Part shown: positions 48,626 to 62,214 of the stretch, in pieces
Layout of the letters: every line of letters starts with the position of its first letter
Position numbering within the stretch: position 1 is the stretch's first letter
Source of the DNA: Delphinapterus leucas
Taxonomy: Eukaryota > Chordata > Mammalia > Artiodactyla > Monodontidae
DNA: 64,000 nucleotides
Assembly: GCF_002288925.2 (NCBI RefSeq)
Contig: NW_022098031.1
Coordinates: forward strand, 5,699,371 to 5,763,370
Direction: 5' to 3'
Program-made: the position numbers and the translations under genes
The notes under the pieces: model-generated
Database searches by the model: none
Seen by the model: only the letters and a program-made list of their open reading frames with translations
Told to the model about the DNA's origin: nothing

Positions 48626-50034
48626 TAGTTCATTAACTTTAGTATCCTGAGGATACTGTGCAGACTGCTTAAAAAAAGAAGACTATTTTAGCAACACTCA
48701 TAATAATTCTTATTCAAGCTACATGATATGGGTCCGAGATAATTGCATGTAAAGGAGCAGCCCAGTAAACCCAGTGTATGTGGTCCTTATAATTATCTGG
48801 ATTAGACAGAATGGCTTAACACTGAAGTTGTTCAGCTTTCTATAAATGCAAAATGAAGGCCTGTTGTTTATATACTGTGCTTACACTCCATATTAGGTTT
48901 GTGCAAACCAATCACCCAGTCCCCAAAAATGGAGTTTTCAAATTATTGAATGAATTTTTAGAGTGTGATTACGGCAATCCATACTGAACGTTCAATATTC
49001 TTTCTTTATGGTGTTCCTTATGATGTACTTGCACTTGGAATGTAATTTTGCTATATATAATCAACTTCACATTTATATTGTGTTAAATTAAATCAGCTTA
49101 GCTTTCTTGCATTTGTTTAAGATTCCTTTTCTTTTAAGATTTGGAATCATGTTTTTTTAGCCAAAGACAAAAATCTTTGAGAGTTCTGGTTTAGGTAGCT
49201 TTCAAAATTGGTGGTTAGTTTATATAACTATGTTAATATTCTCATTCCATAGACTGATGCTGAAAGAATACAAAGAGTTTGTTGGTTTATTACATAGGAC
49301 TGCTGCACTGATGGTATCACAACTGTTTCTTTAATATGGTAGCTGCCAGCAGAAATACCAGTTTTAATGAAGCTTTGCACAGGCTCTTATCTCTTGCTGG
49401 GACCGACTCTGTTATAAGTAGTTTGGCCATTGACTCATCATTAGACTTGTATAGGGAATCAGCCCGAGCTCCTCTAGCTTACTCAGAGACCTGCCTTGCT
49501 TTATGATTCATAATTTTGTATTCATATAGAGTGGATAACACTCAATGGTCTTTTTTTTCTTCGCTATTTTATATTACCAAATGGAGGTGTGGTCATTTTG
49601 TAATTTCTGGTGGCTGAATTTTTCAGATATGCTCTTGCTGTGTGAGCAGCTTGTCAAGGGTAAATGGTGTTATTTCTACTCCCTTACCATCGGGCAAGAA
49701 TACCTCAGAGAATGAACAGCGCTGTCTCTGTGCATGTGCGTGTGCGTGTGCATGTGTGTGTGTGTGTTTAGGAAAGGCGAGAGGAAGAGAGGATAACTTG
49801 AATTTATCAAATTTTTTTCAGTGAGAAAAAAGGAAATGCCAATGTCTTATCACTGTAGGTTCTAGAAAAAGGTGATTCTATCTTACCTGCCACTTGCTTT
49901 GGATAGGTCTAACGCCTTTCCCCTATATGATATTAAGGAGTTGGCATGGTTCAATAACCATGAGCAAAGTAATCAGGATTTGGGTAAGACATAGATGGGT
50001 GTATGAGTCACATATTAGAAGAGTAATACTGCTA
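48626..50034. other. No gene recognised
   Basis: Includes a TG-rich microsatellite at about 49731-49768. No repeat family or exon was recognised. Confidence 0.4.
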
Positions 50035-50430
50035 GCTGCCCTAACAAACCTCCCTCAAATCAAAGTGCTTTAAGTGCTTTAATACCTATTTTCCTCATGT
50101 CATAGTCTACTGTGAGTAGCATGGGTCTCCTAGAAGTCTGTTTTTGAAGGGGTTACTTAAGGATTTCAGTTCCTTGTATAGTGTGGTTCCACACTCCTGA
50201 AGTCATTTGCCTGTGGTAAGAAAGAGAGACAGAGACAGAGACAGAGAGAGACAGAGACAGAGACAGGGAGAGAAAGAAAGGAAAATCTGGAATTTAAGGG
50301 TTTACCCTTGAAAGTGGGAGTGCCTCGTTTCTTCCTGTATTCTATTGGCCGAAACTGATTCAAAGTCACAATCTCACTGCAAAGAAGGTTGGCATGCATC
50401 CTAATGTGTGCTCCAGAACAGTCAATATAA
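50035..50430. mobile_element. Medium-reiterated repeat, family not named
   Basis: 'tgctagctgccctaacaaac', 'attttcctcatgtcatagtc', 'tattggccgaaactgattca' and 'aagtcacaatctcactgcaa' recall a common mammalian interspersed repeat, possibly LTR-related. I cannot name it with confidence. Confidence 0.35.
50221..50280. repeat. (GAGACA)n simple repeat
   Basis: Purine-rich tract of GAGACA units with GAGAGA interruptions. It produces a low-complexity open frame that is not a gene. Confidence 0.93.
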
Positions 50431-51477
50431 TTGGTTAGTGTCCAGTCAGTCTCTTCTGGTCACCAATAACTTTTTCATCATTCCTCTTACATGGAACACG
50501 TTCAGCCTTTCCCAGTGCTATCAACACCCAAATTCCATCAGCCAGGCATCCATCTCGACAATCTAGGATCTTTAAGTAATGTTTGGACCAAATAGTACTC
50601 ATTTTGGTCTAGAGACCTACTGTCAAAAAGATATATTATTTACACACACTCCTCCCAACAACCACTCAGTTATTTAATGGTGAAACAAGGAGGACATAAA
50701 CACAGAATATTCTTATTCTAGGAGTAGAAGAAAAACACAAAAGTTACTGGTCTCTAATAATAGAAAATCCTGCCAGTCAGAATATGTAAAAGCTGCTCTC
50801 CTGGGTTGGGGAACCAAGTCAGCTGTCTGGGAGGGGCTCCTGTGTTAATTTTCCCCATATTCTCCTTGATCAGTTCTTTGCGATGCTTCTCCTTGCTCAA
50901 TAGCCTCCTTAGCCATATTCGAAGTATGTTTTTGGAGCCTTATTTTTTCTTATACATTAGGGGCCCAATAGTTATTTTAAGTATTTCTTAAAGATCCCCT
51001 TGCTACCTTTTAAAGCCAATTTCTCTGATGCTACATTTTCTTCAAAAACTTAATAGGTCTCTGATCTGGTCTCTCTGAGTAAGTTCCATGTGTCAGAAAC
51101 CATGCCCAATGTTCTCCACTAGACATTACTCTCCAATCTGTTGTTCTATTTCTTTTATCTTTTTGTGGTCTCCATATATTTCTGGACCTATTTCTGGTCA
51201 AGCTCTGCCACAGAAAATAATAAAAATAAATCCAGAATATATGGACAATATCACTAAAAATTGGACAGAATATTTTTTTCAGCTATGAATAATTGACCAA
51301 AACACCTGCTTTCACTTGCTATTCTCTTCTCATTAAAAAACAAAACAAAAATCCTATAGGAAAATTACTCATTAATTTTGACTCCATATTTTATCCAAGA
51401 ATTCTGAGTGAGACCCTGAGCATAATTCTTATGCCTAGTGATACTTAGTTTAGCCACCATCCTTTCCTATAGTCACT
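50431..51477. other. No gene recognised
   Basis: No identified repeat or exon. Confidence 0.4.
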
Positions 51478-51665
51478 GCCATTTACTGTCTCTTGGACAT
51501 ATTACTTAATCTTTCTAAATCTCTTCTCTAAAATGTAGATAATAATGATATCCTCTCCCTAATGTCACTTTGCAGATTAAATTAAATAACATTACATTTC
51601 TTAGTACACTGTCAAAGCCCTCAGCATATAATTATTATTATTGTTGCTTTTATCACAATTGTCAT
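51478..51665 (+). mobile_element. MIR SINE
   Basis: 'tcttggacatattacttaat', 'ctttctaaatctcttctcta', 'aaaatgtagataataatgat' and the end 'ccctcagcatataattatta' follow MIR in sense. Confidence 0.75.
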
Positions 51666-53616
51666 CCACACTTTGGGTTTTACAGACATATGGTATCTGC
51701 TATATATTTTATACAAGCAATATTTATTGACCTGGATAAAAAACAATGATTAAGACATGACTTCAAAAAGCTGAGTTTTGTACTGCTTTATGAATAATCC
51801 ATAGCAATTTGTGAAAATGCAATTCTTATGTTCAGCACTGCTTTCCTTCACCTGATCAGCTTATAAATGTCCACTTATTTATTCAATGAACAGCATTTGG
51901 AATAGCAGATGGCTTTGAGTTGCATGTGTATTATTTCTTTGGGCCTTAGTGATATACTGAGCAATCATTTGCTATGTAATGGTTGCTTCAGGAAACAGAG
52001 CAATTTATTCCAAAAGTACAGGGCAGACACATGGTACATGGGCACAATGGCATAAATAGACACACACAGGTGGCAATGACATTAATACAACCAATGTAAG
52101 TACTGGCAACAGATTTTAAGCACCAATCTGCCTTTGGGCTACAACAAGCACTACCCATATTACCATTCTTGATTTGTTTTAGGAAGATATTAACTAACTT
52201 TTATTTTTCACTTCTTGTTTTAGACTTAGTATGCTGAATCAAGGTTCTGAATAATGCACTGTGGTTAGCCTAGTTCTTCAAGCTCTATTCAACTTGAGGC
52301 CTGATTCAACAGGCAATTCAAGTAAGAAAAATACCTACTAATTTACTTACCACTATGTATACAAACATATTTCTTTCCTAGATGAGACTTGGGGCATTGA
52401 ATATCAATAACAAAATCTATTTCCAATGTATTTCCTGGAATATGTTTTCCTGGCCTCCATATAGAAATAGAAATACAGAAATATAGTGCCCACGATAGTA
52501 CTTGCAATTGCCAAATTTGCTGAGATTTGGGGTATATGTATTGGCATTGTCTGAATCTGACAGATCCTACAACTGTTATTTAATGGGAACTATAGGTTAC
52601 CATTTACTCCCAACCCAGTGCTTACTGTTTGCTAAATAAAGCAGGTCACTTTCTCTGACTTTTAAGTGATTCAGGGTTGTACAATTTAGCCACAAATGCT
52701 GACAAGATAAGAGTAATATCTTTTCTTCTTCAATCACCACTTGTGTCTCTTTTGGTTTCTTTGATTTTACTAAGTCAAGACACAATCTTTTTTGTGCTCT
52801 AGAAAAGAAAAAAAAGCAACTCCAGCTTGAAATATGTTTATCTGTGGGAACAGGGCTGGAAATCATACTCTCACATTCATTTTTGTGCTGCCATGCTTAT
52901 TTAATATTTAATCATCACAACTTGCTATAACCTAGAGAGAAGAATTGAATAAGACCAGCAGTAGTTTTTTTTGTTTTTTTTTTAATGTGCTCACAAGCTA
53001 TTTGTTTTTAAATTAAATCTTTTTATCCAGAGGCCAGTGTGTGTTGGGTGGGAAGAGGGTGCAGCTATAGACTTCTGGAAGGTTAAGCTAAGGTGAGCTT
53101 GTAAACTTACCATATAGATGTGATTAATATTCTGATATTTTCCTAGTTTGTAATTTGATCTCAAGGAACTCCTAGTATAATGACTTCAGCACTATGATTT
53201 TATCAGCAAGAAACATACTCTACATTTTCTATTCAGAAATTCCCCTGACCCGACCCTTTTCATCTCGGAAACTACACTCACATTAGGCAAAACATTCTTG
53301 AAAAAGTCTCATCATTGCCTTCTCCACTTTCTACTCCCTCCTTAATGCTTTCCTCCTAGATTTTCACATACTTCACACCCACCAGTGATTGCTTTTAAGG
53401 GGGTCACTTCTCACCCACCTCTATTTTGAAAATCCAGTGGACGTCTCCCCATTCTCCTCTTTTGCTGCTTTCAGGAATATCTGGCACAAATAAGCTCTTC
53501 TTCTGAAAGAATTTTCCTCTCAGTTTCTGAGAAGACATATTCTCTGGTTTTGTTTCTACCTAATTTTCTTCTCTTGATATTTCTCTGCTATTGGAGTAAT
53601 CCCAGACTCATTCCTG
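51666..53616. other. Long stretch without recognised gene or repeat
   Basis: About 2 kb. 53240-53500 is pyrimidine-rich and could be a diverged L2. An 89-codon minus frame (52597-52866) has no known motif. Confidence 0.4.
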
Positions 53617-53617
53617 T

Positions 53618-53665
<48 letters not shown>
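53617..53665. repeat. (CA)n(TA)n compound microsatellite
   Basis: About eleven CA units followed directly by about thirteen TA units. Likely length-variable between individuals. Confidence 0.95.
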
Positions 53666-53668
<3 letters not shown>

Positions 53669-53799
53669 AGTTATTATGATAGTTATTATTAAAAGTGTTT
53701 GGATATTTGTTTCTATAATTCTATCATTGAGCTTACCACTGAGATCCAGAGTTGGTAACTACCTAAAAACTTGATACTTCCACTTGAAAATCTAATAGC

Positions 53800-53975
53800 A
53801 ATGTGAAATTTAATATGTCAATCACAATTCTTTCTTTTAAACCACCCCTAACATTTTTCCTGCTTCAGTGTTTAGTCTCCTTAAATGACACCACCGTCCA
53901 TCCGTTGGCTCAAATCAAAATTTTAGGAATCATCCTTGAGTCCTCTCTCTTATCATCTGACCATGTATTCATTTT
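53800..53975 (+). mobile_element. L2 LINE fragment
   Basis: 'aaattttaggaatcatcctt' and 'gagtcctctctcttatcatc' with the upstream 'ccgtccatccgttggctcaa' fit an internal L2 segment in sense. Confidence 0.5.
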
Positions 53976-54520
53976 TCATTCATCCATTTATTAAAGAAAC
54001 TGTTATTGAGCAGTAACAATGAACTATTGCTTTGAGCCCTAGAGATCCAGTAGTAAACAACCATTAAATACTCTGCTAGGCTGGAACTTGCATTTAAGTA
54101 GGGAAAGACAAGTAATAAACAAATGGATACAACACTTGTTTGTAATAAGCACTTTGAGCAGCATGGGAATAGGGTCATGTAAAAGGGCGAGGGTGACTCT
54201 GAAATTGTGGCATCTGAAGAGTTCTCTTTAAGAGATGACATTTAATCTTGAACCTAAATGACAGAAGAAGAAGAAAGATGAGGAGGAATAACAAATTTAG
54301 GATGCAGCTTGACTTGTCTGAAGAAAATAAATTGGCTGGTATGGCTTTATAGTGGATAATGATGAGAGTCATTTGAAATGAAGTCAAACAAGTAAGCAGG
54401 GGTCAGGTCATGTGGATATATATAAACCAGCTTCAGGAGTTTGTAACTCATTCTAAGTGCAATGATAATTCGTGGAACAATTCTAAGCAGGGGGATAATA
54501 GAGAGGGACTTACCTTGTAA
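53976..54520 (-). mobile_element. L2 LINE 3' region
   Basis: Reversed L2: 'tccatttattaaagaaactg', 'agagatccagtagtaaacaa', 'gagatgacatttaatcttga', 'aggtcatgtggatatatata', 'tcattctaagtgcaatgata', 'ttctaagcagggggataata'. It lies next to a plus-strand L2 piece in opposite orientation. Confidence 0.7.
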
Positions 54521-55204
54521 AAAATATAAGTACTGCCCTATCTAATCCAAATGCTATTTCTTTTTTGCTTAAAATCTTTAATGAAATTCATAATTAATTG
54601 AATAGATGAGTGCTTTGCATATAGCAAATGCACAAAAATATCAAATGAACGAATGATAAAATAAGCAAAAATGTTTTACATAATTTTATGTCTGTTAATT
54701 TTTTTTAATTTCAATATTTTAAAATTGTAATTTGGAGTTTTCCATTTTATCAAAATTAGTAGATTTGGTGTGAATTTAATTATCTTCAATTCAGTAAATT
54801 CTCATTGTGTGTTATGTGTCTTCTTTATAAAAAAAAATGTTATGAAGAAGGAAATAAGGCGTAGTCTCTGCCCTCAAGGAACTCAAACTCTAATAAGGCA
54901 TATAATAATCCAACATGAGAGTAGATCACAGCACTTTCCCAGCACAAAGGCAAACATGGGCTTTTTAGTTTTTTCCTTCCTTCTTGCCTTCATTCTCTCT
55001 CTTTCTATTGGAAAGTTACATTAGACCAGGCACAGAAACAGAATAGAAATATGGAAAGATTTTTAAACAATCAAGGAGAATGTGAAGGACACTGATAATT
55101 TATAGGCATCAGGTAATTTTATATCTATTGGCATCTGAGACTAATACATCTCTAAATTTGGTTGCAAATCATTCTGAGCTTGATTATAGAATGGATTTGT
55201 ACTA
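54521..55204. other. No gene recognised
   Basis: An 84-codon plus frame (54770-55024) has no known motif. Confidence 0.4.
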
Positions 55205-55578
55205 GTCAGTTTGGTTTGCCATAACGAGATAGCACAGACTGGGTCACTTAAACAACAGAAACAACTTATTTTCTCATCATTTTGGAGGTTGGAAGTTCAA
55301 GATCAAGTGACAGCAGCATTGGTTTATGCTGAAACCTGTCTCCTTGGCTTGCGGATGGCCGCCTTTTCGCTGTGTTTTCACATGGCCTTTTCCCTCTGCA
55401 TATGCAGAGAGAGTTAGTTCTGGTGTTTCTTCCTCTTCCTAAAAGGACATCAGTCATTCAGATTACCCTATGATCTGACCCTCAATTACCTCCCTAAAAG
55501 TTCTATCTCCAGAAATAGTCACATTGGGAGTTAAGGCTTCTTAGTTTTGGTGGGAACTCAATTCAATCCATAACAGGC
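55205..55578 (-). mobile_element. MLT1/MST-type LTR (ERVL-MaLR)
   Basis: Reversed order: 'tttggtttgccataacgaga', 'tcacttaaacaacagaaaca', 'ttttggaggttggaagttca', 'cgctgtgttttcacatggcc', 'ccctatgatctgaccctcaa'. More diverged than the copy at 45060. Confidence 0.75.
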
Positions 55579-55589
55579 TCTATACACTC

Positions 55590-55860
55590 GTAATGGACTA
55601 TTGCATTAATTATCTCTTAAATCGTTCATAAATCTAGCTGCTTAAAACAACAAAAGTTTCATTATCTTGACATTTCTGTGGTACAGGAATTGGAAGAGGC
55701 TTAGCAAGGTGATTGTGACTCAGGGTCTCTGATGAATTTGCAGCCAAAACATCAACTGGTGCTGTAGTGTTCTGAAGAATAAACCTGGGCGAGAGGATCC
55801 ACCTAACCAGGGCTCATTCACATGGTTATAATTTAAAACTATCACAGCCACCTAAAATAA
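55590..55860. mobile_element. Medium-reiterated repeat, family not named
   Basis: 'gctgcttaaaacaacaaaag', 'gtggtacaggaattggaaga', 'gtgactcagggtctctgatg' and 'gaggatccacctaaccaggg' recall a common mammalian repeat with the 'cttaaaacaacaa' signature. Family uncertain. Confidence 0.45.
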
Positions 55861-56655
55861 TTCTTAGTTTTATAAATCTTTATGTTGCTAAATAATTTTA
55901 ATCCCATTGTACGTACATGGCATACCTTAAAACTAGAGAGTTGGAATCTATAAGAAATGGATGAGGTGAACTATTTACTCTGAAATTCAGAAAAGATTTT
56001 CTCAGGTGACTCAGCCACTGGAAGTAGAAATAATAGAAAAGGGAGGGACTGGTATTTTTATCAGTATAAGCTACAGGAGTCTGAGTTTTACTAGTTCATA
56101 AGAGTTTGTGTGTCAGCAAGGAAAAAAATGTCTGGTAATTGATTATATTTTAATGTCATATATTAAGTAATTTATTTTTACCGAGATATTTCTTGAGGTA
56201 TTGTTAAAAAAAAGACACTGTCCCTCACAGAAGATAGCCAGAAATGATTACTTAAAATTGTTTTGTGATGTATGTTTATCGGTCCTACTAGTATAATTTT
56301 CTGAGGCTGTGAATATGTGCTTTGATTTTGCACAGTAAGATACGGCATATTGCGTCCCTTTCACTTTAGAATAGCCTTTTTTTTTTTCTTTTGACCTGCT
56401 AAGCTATTTCAAGGACTGAGAATAAAGCAACAACTAAAGATGTGTTTTAGATGCTATCACTGGAAGTGTTTCTTCAGATGTCAACAGATATTCAAAGGCC
56501 GAGAAGACCTTAACCTTGCAATATTGAAGTGAGGATTATAATTACTTTTAAAGTGATAGTGTAGTTGGCAATGAATTTTCAGAAAGTGCAACATTTCAGT
56601 TTATGGCCTTTTTCAAAATTACAAGGAATCTCTGATCTTGTCAGTAAATTCCAGT
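55861..56655. other. No gene recognised
   Basis: No identified repeat or exon. Confidence 0.4.
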
Positions 56656-56810
56656 GGAAAGTACCCAGGAAGAGAAGACTAGAGATCTGGGTTCCAGAGA
56701 TGTGAGCAGACCACTTAGCCCTTTTGACTTCTGTCTTCTTCACTACAAAATGAAAAGTTAGGGCTCACTGCTCTCTGAGGCCTCTCTAAGTACCACAGTT
56801 CTATGATTAT
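56656..56810 (+). mobile_element. MIR-like SINE, diverged
   Basis: 'agatctgggttccagagatg', 'ccacttagcccttttgactt' and 'cactacaaaatgaaaagtta' are in MIR order. Confidence 0.5.
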
Positions 56811-57398
56811 TATTTTGAAGTAGAAAATATAGATTATTTGATTGCTGATTGCCATGAAAATATCAATGAGAACAATGAGCTGTAAAAGATGCAATTTTAT
56901 TTCCTATGTGACCAAGCCAATTTAACATTTATAAGAATTTTATAATGAAATGAAGCTTTCCAGGAAACAGTTTACATCAATATTAAAATTCTATGATAAT
57001 AGCAAGGTTGATATCTAAGAACAGCTTTACAGACCCTATGATGACCAAAGGAGCTATCTATTAGTGATTTATTCCTGCTGAAAAATTCAAGAATTATATA
57101 ACACAAACTCTTTCTCTATAACATCTAGAATTAGCATATTAGATAAGCCCAGAGATATGATTTCATAATGAATGTTACCACGTAATGGTTTCCAGCGAGG
57201 TGATGAAGGATAACACTTTTCTAAACATATTATCACAGAAGAGTTTAGTACTGGGAGGGAACTAAACGTCTTTGAGTAAGCTATGTTTGAGCCATAGTAC
57301 TCAGATATTTACATATATCATGTCATTTAATAAAATGGATTCATAAAATTACTTAAGCTAAGATTGAATGTCATTAGCTTGGGTAAATTTTTGCTGTA
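56811..57398. other. No gene recognised
   Basis: No identified repeat or exon. Confidence 0.4.
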
Positions 57399-57510
57399 GA
57401 CAGAGGGTCAGAAGAGTTGACAGTAAATACCTGCTATGTGACCTTAAGCTGATCATGTAACCTGGGTTGACCTTAATGCTCTCATCTTTGAAATTAAGGA
57501 TTTGGAGTGA
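57399..57510 (+). mobile_element. MIR SINE fragment
   Basis: 'tacctgctatgtgaccttaa' and 'gctgatcatgtaacctgggt' followed by 'catctttgaaattaagga' fit the MIR core. Confidence 0.55.
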
Positions 57511-57544
57511 TGGATCTCCTTGTGCAGTTGAAAGTTATAGGATT

Positions 57545-57765
57545 TAAAGTTAAACCTGTATTTGATTGTCTGCTCTTTCATTTCCTGATTATATACCATT
57601 AAGCAAGTTAGTTAAACATATTAAGACAATTTCTTTAGCTGCAAAATGAGGATAACATGAAGCATCTTTCAGGGTTGTCCTATGGATTAAATGAGACACT
57701 GCACATCAGCTATCTCACACTAGTACAGCACATAGTAGGTGCTTTGAAAAATGGGACCATATCGT
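57545..57765 (+). mobile_element. MIR SINE
   Basis: 'ctgctctttcatttcctgat', 'taagcaagttagttaaacat', 'gctgcaaaatgaggataaca', 'gggttgtcctatggattaaa' and 'cagcacatagtaggtgcttt' give a near-full MIR in sense. Confidence 0.85.
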
Positions 57766-60455
57766 TATGTTCTCTTTGGCTTCAAAAATAGACCAATTTA
57801 TTTTTAAATATTCATCTAAATTTTTCCTTAATTGGACCAACAAGATTGGAATGGCCATATATATTATGGTTGTTTTACTCAAATTAAACTAGATGGAATC
57901 AAATGATTCCTCCATCAGTGTACTTTGTTAACAGTGGTAATGGAATTTTATATTTGTATTTCATAATAGTGTTAAGAGTTCATGAATATGCATATATAAG
58001 TAGAACTGTTTATATCGTGACTGTCACTTTGAAATTTCAGTACTTGGATAAGATTTGAGATCATAGGCATAGAGTGACATTTAAGATGCAGAATGGATAC
58101 TTCGGTTGAGTAAATGCCAAATAATTTTCACTAACATTGAAAAGGCCAACTACATTAAGATAATCTATCTGTTTTGTCAGTGGTATCTTCCCTCCTGCCA
58201 TTCCCTTCTGGTCTAGGGTTTAGGCTTGCTTTTTGGTGACTGATATCATGGAGCTGTGAGACACTAAGGCAAACTCCAAAATCTCCATACAGAGGGAATT
58301 TATGCCTGAATATGTGCTATACAAGATTTTGCTAGAGAAATCAAATACACAAAGTGAAATGTTATACGTTTCATAGTCTGACTCTCTACTCTGAAATCTC
58401 TCTGGTAATGGCAGGTCTAGTACATTTCACACTAAAAGACATTCAATAAGTGATAAACTGCAAAAACAGGTTTATTAACAGCATACACAAAATTTCATGA
58501 AAGTTAAGGCAAATTACATATAAACCTGATAGTTCACTTGGGTGGTAAGATGCTCCAGTTTCTGAAGGATGCTGAAGTTCTTTCAAGGACCTGAAGTAGA
58601 GGCCCTTGCCAGTTTATTTTATGGGCTCTAATTGTCAAGATGCCCATCTGGCTCCATGGCTCACCTTCTGCTGGCATAGCTGCCTGGCTGGCCATCCATA
58701 TCATCTGGAGCCCAGGTGCTTATATCCTGGATCACTGAAGTGTTCACAGGACCACATGCTATGTTCACAGTAGTGGATATAGCATTTTTGTTTTAATATT
58801 AAAAACACATGAAGGCTACTGGAAGGCTTTACTCTCAGTATCTTTCTCATGTCCATGTAATACTATTTAGGCACAATTAATCATCTCATGGCAGCTATGA
58901 TATATCAGTTTAAGTTGTGGGAAGATAAAAAAGTACTAGGGCTTGTCTTGAAGACTCCCTTGTGAAGTGTTGAGTTATTGAGTAACCATATGGCCTAGTT
59001 GGCCTTGGACACCCTCTGTGTAGGTCTGTTATCACAGTATAATTACTGAAAACTTTCTTGGTTATCCTCAAAATGTCCTGGTGTGATTCTACTCTTTTCT
59101 ACTTTTAAGCACTGAATTCAGAACTGGATAAATAAACTTCTCAACTATGTCTAAAAAATAGGTGGGTGATCCTAGAGCAATCTTATGCAATAAGTTAGTA
59201 GATGCTGCTGCAGGCAGATGCTGAAAGATATTGGTTGGTGTTTATGATCAATGTGATACGTATTAAGGTAAGTGGAGGCAAGGGATTGAAATGGCAATGT
59301 TAGGAGCTCCTATTAGCAGGAAGTAGGACTGTTGCCGAAAGATCCTACTAAGTGACATAAGGAAGAGAGCTGAAACAAATTTAAGAGGCCAGGAGAATAT
59401 GAACCCCAATGAATAAGGCTGAATGTGTGACAAACCAATAAGAGAATTTGTCAGGTTATTTTGGTGAGGAAAAATTGTGTCAATTCTCGTCAGTAACAGA
59501 AGCAGTGAATATGAGTTTTAGGAAGAGACTTTTAGTAATAACCCTAGCTCCTTGTCAAAGGCATCTTGGGCTTCCCGTTTAAAAATTATATCTATGTTAT
59601 AGAGATGAATCATGTTGTAGCTGTCAACTAATCTTCCTTTTCCCAATTCGAAGCTCACTAAGCAGCTCTTCTTTTTTCCCTTTGAGGAGAAACACATCAT
59701 TTATATTTCTGAGTACTAATTAGTAAATTAGCATCCTGGTACCTGTATATGAAAGATCATACCAATTCAGTTTCATGTAAATTTAATCAATATGAAGACA
59801 TTCCTAATTTCAAGCCACAGTGAGGCATGAGCACCACCCAGTAAGCAAAGATCGTCACTGTGCTTTGTGATTAAACATTTAATATCACCCTGGGAAACAC
59901 TTCACTTCACGATTTCCTTTATCATTAAAAAAAAAAAATTTGCTTATCCACTATTGTGAAGTCAATAGATGCGAAGTACAATAAGTATTTCCAAATTTAC
60001 ATATTGCATACTGAAACTTGAAAAATACTACATTACGTATTCAAAGCCATAGAGTGAATCAGTAGTAATGTAAAGAGGGAGTAGAACATAAGTTTTCCAA
60101 GTTCTTGTTTTTTACTCAGTTTATTAGCATACACATTTAAAAGCTGTGGATTAAATCATGGGGGAAAATGCAGGTTTACACCTTTTTTCAGAAAAGACAC
60201 AAAAGTACTTAAGCATACTAGTCATGATTTCATTTAAAGAAATACTTACCTTGATGCTGTCTTGTTATTTACAAGGCAATCAGAGCCATTAACCTAAGAT
60301 GACATTTTCAGTTGACATTGAACATCTTAAGCCTATTTTAGATAACATTTAAATCCTAGACTTAGTTTGGCTATATCTTTCCAATGATGAATGCTTTTCC
60401 CATCTTTGAGTGCTCTTAAGTGTAACCTGTTTTAATTTTTTTTTGCAAAGGTAGT
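57766..60455. other. Long stretch without recognised gene or repeat
   Basis: About 2.7 kb. Between 58400 and 58800 the composition is richer in GC. A reversed 'aataaa' lies at about 58470, so an old LTR is possible but unproven. A 14-base A run lies near 59925-59939. Confidence 0.4.
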
Positions 60456-61830
60456 ACAGTCATGAAATAAAAATTCAGAAGGAGTGAAAGAAAATAGAAT
60501 TAAAATTGTCGTCTTCTCTCCTTAGCCCCCACAGAGCCTAGTTTCCTTCCCCAGAAGTAAATACTGTTACCAGTTTCTTGTATATTCCTCCCTCCAATTT
60601 ATTGTTTGAGAAACACGCATATACACATACATAATTTTAGCATTTTTACACAGAAAATTACTATGCTATACTTACTACTCTATGCCTTGCTTTTAAAAAA
60701 TGTTTCCATGTATAGCATAGCATTCATTTTTATATCAGTTTAAATAGAACTGTCATGTTGTTTTTTAATGGCGCTTAAAAAAGTATTCTAGTATTCCACT
60801 GAATATAGGAGCACAACTGATTTGAACCAGCCTCAGTTAACAAACTTATATTTTCAATGCTGCTCTGAATTTCCTTGCACATCTGCTTTTTACTCAGATG
60901 TGAGGAAGATAAATAATGAGGAGTTGAATATCTGGATAAAAGTACACATGAATTTAAAAATTTTGTAGTTATTGTCTACAGAAATTGCAATGGATGGTAT
61001 TTCAGTTTATGTTTCCTCCAAGTATGTGTAGGCATAAAGGAGAATGCCTCTTTCTTTCACCCTTGCCCACAATGTGTAGAAACAAAAACTTTAGTTCTTT
61101 GTGCATATGCTAGGGGAAAAACAATTTGTAGTTAAAATTTAGAATTTTCTTATTAAAAATTAATTTTGATATTTTACTGTGTTTAAGACTCAGTTTCTAT
61201 GAAATGTTTTTATCTCTTTCCTTGGAGGAAGAAAATGCTAGTGGCTTCAATATCCATACTTCCCTTTGTCATTTATTAAGGGACCAACCTTCCTCATAGC
61301 TAAATGTCTAAATTCTTACTGGAGGGATGTGTGTAATGTGTGAACACAAATATGTGTATAATTTCTGGGTTATATTGTCTCTTTGCCTTTTCTCTTTAGT
61401 AATGATGAATATTTGTACAAGATGAGGAGACAGCCATTTTAGATCATGGATAGAAGTTACATTTTTAGGGAAGCTGGGCAACAATATAACACCTGGGCTA
61501 CTTATACACACATTATTATATGAGACAGAATAAAACCCCTAATTTTAAAGCTATCCTATTATTATTTTGGTAATTTTTTACAAAACATCTGTATTTTAAC
61601 TAATATGAACAAATTATATTGGGTCATTTGTATTTTTCTTATTAATTTGTAGATACTATTATATACAAACAATAAAAAACTCTGAATAATTTATACAAAA
61701 TTTTCCTCTCCAGTTTAGTATTTGTTATTTGACTTTATGATTTTTTTTACTAAAGTGAATTTTTAATGTTTATGTTATCAAATTTATCATAAAAATTTCC
61801 TGTTATGGAATCTAGATTTTGAGTAATTTT
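60456..61830 (-). mobile_element. Old L1 (L1M-type) 3' region
   Basis: Reversed old-L1 text: 'tgccttgcttttaaaaaatg', 'gtattctagtattccactga', 'aatgctgctctgaatttcct', 'cctctttctttcacccttgc', then at the far end 'ttatttgactttatgatttt' and 'aatgtttatgttatcaaatt'. The middle (61100-61580) is too diverged to follow, so the stretch may be two pieces. Confidence 0.65.
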
Positions 61831-62214
61831 TAATTAATATAGTGAGTAAATCGGTTTCCTGAGTTCTGTGAGCCATTCTAGCAAATTAATCTAACCCAAG
61901 GATTGGGTTGTAGGAACCTCTGATTTATAGCCAGTAGGTCAGAAAGTACAGGTGACAGCTTGGACATGTGACTGGTATCTAAAGCAGAGGGCAGTCTTAT
62001 GGGACTGGAGATAGTGTCAGAATTGAATTGAATTGTAGGATAGCCAGCTGGTGTCTGAGAATTGCTTGTTGGTGTGGGAAAACCTCTCCCCCACACATTG
62101 AAATTGGGTCTCAGAATCCTTTTAACATCTTAAATTTACACAATGGTTCATGTCCATTATATCTCAAGAAAACTGGAAAAAATAAAACAATATAGTACTA
62201 CAGCCTACCATATT
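61831..62214. other. No gene recognised
   Basis: No identified repeat or exon. Confidence 0.4.

Noticed and set aside
48894..48912. 'attaggtttgtgcaaacca' as a MADE1/Hsmar-like terminal repeat
   Set aside because: The likeness is short, no matching opposite end was seen, and MADE1 is a primate element.
50221..50280. CRISPR-like array from regular short repeats
   Set aside because: The units are 6 bases with no unique spacers, and the DNA is mammalian.
50166..50399. 77-codon minus-strand frame with 'SVSVSLCLCLCLS'
   Set aside because: It is the translation of the (GAGACA)n simple repeat, a low-complexity artefact.
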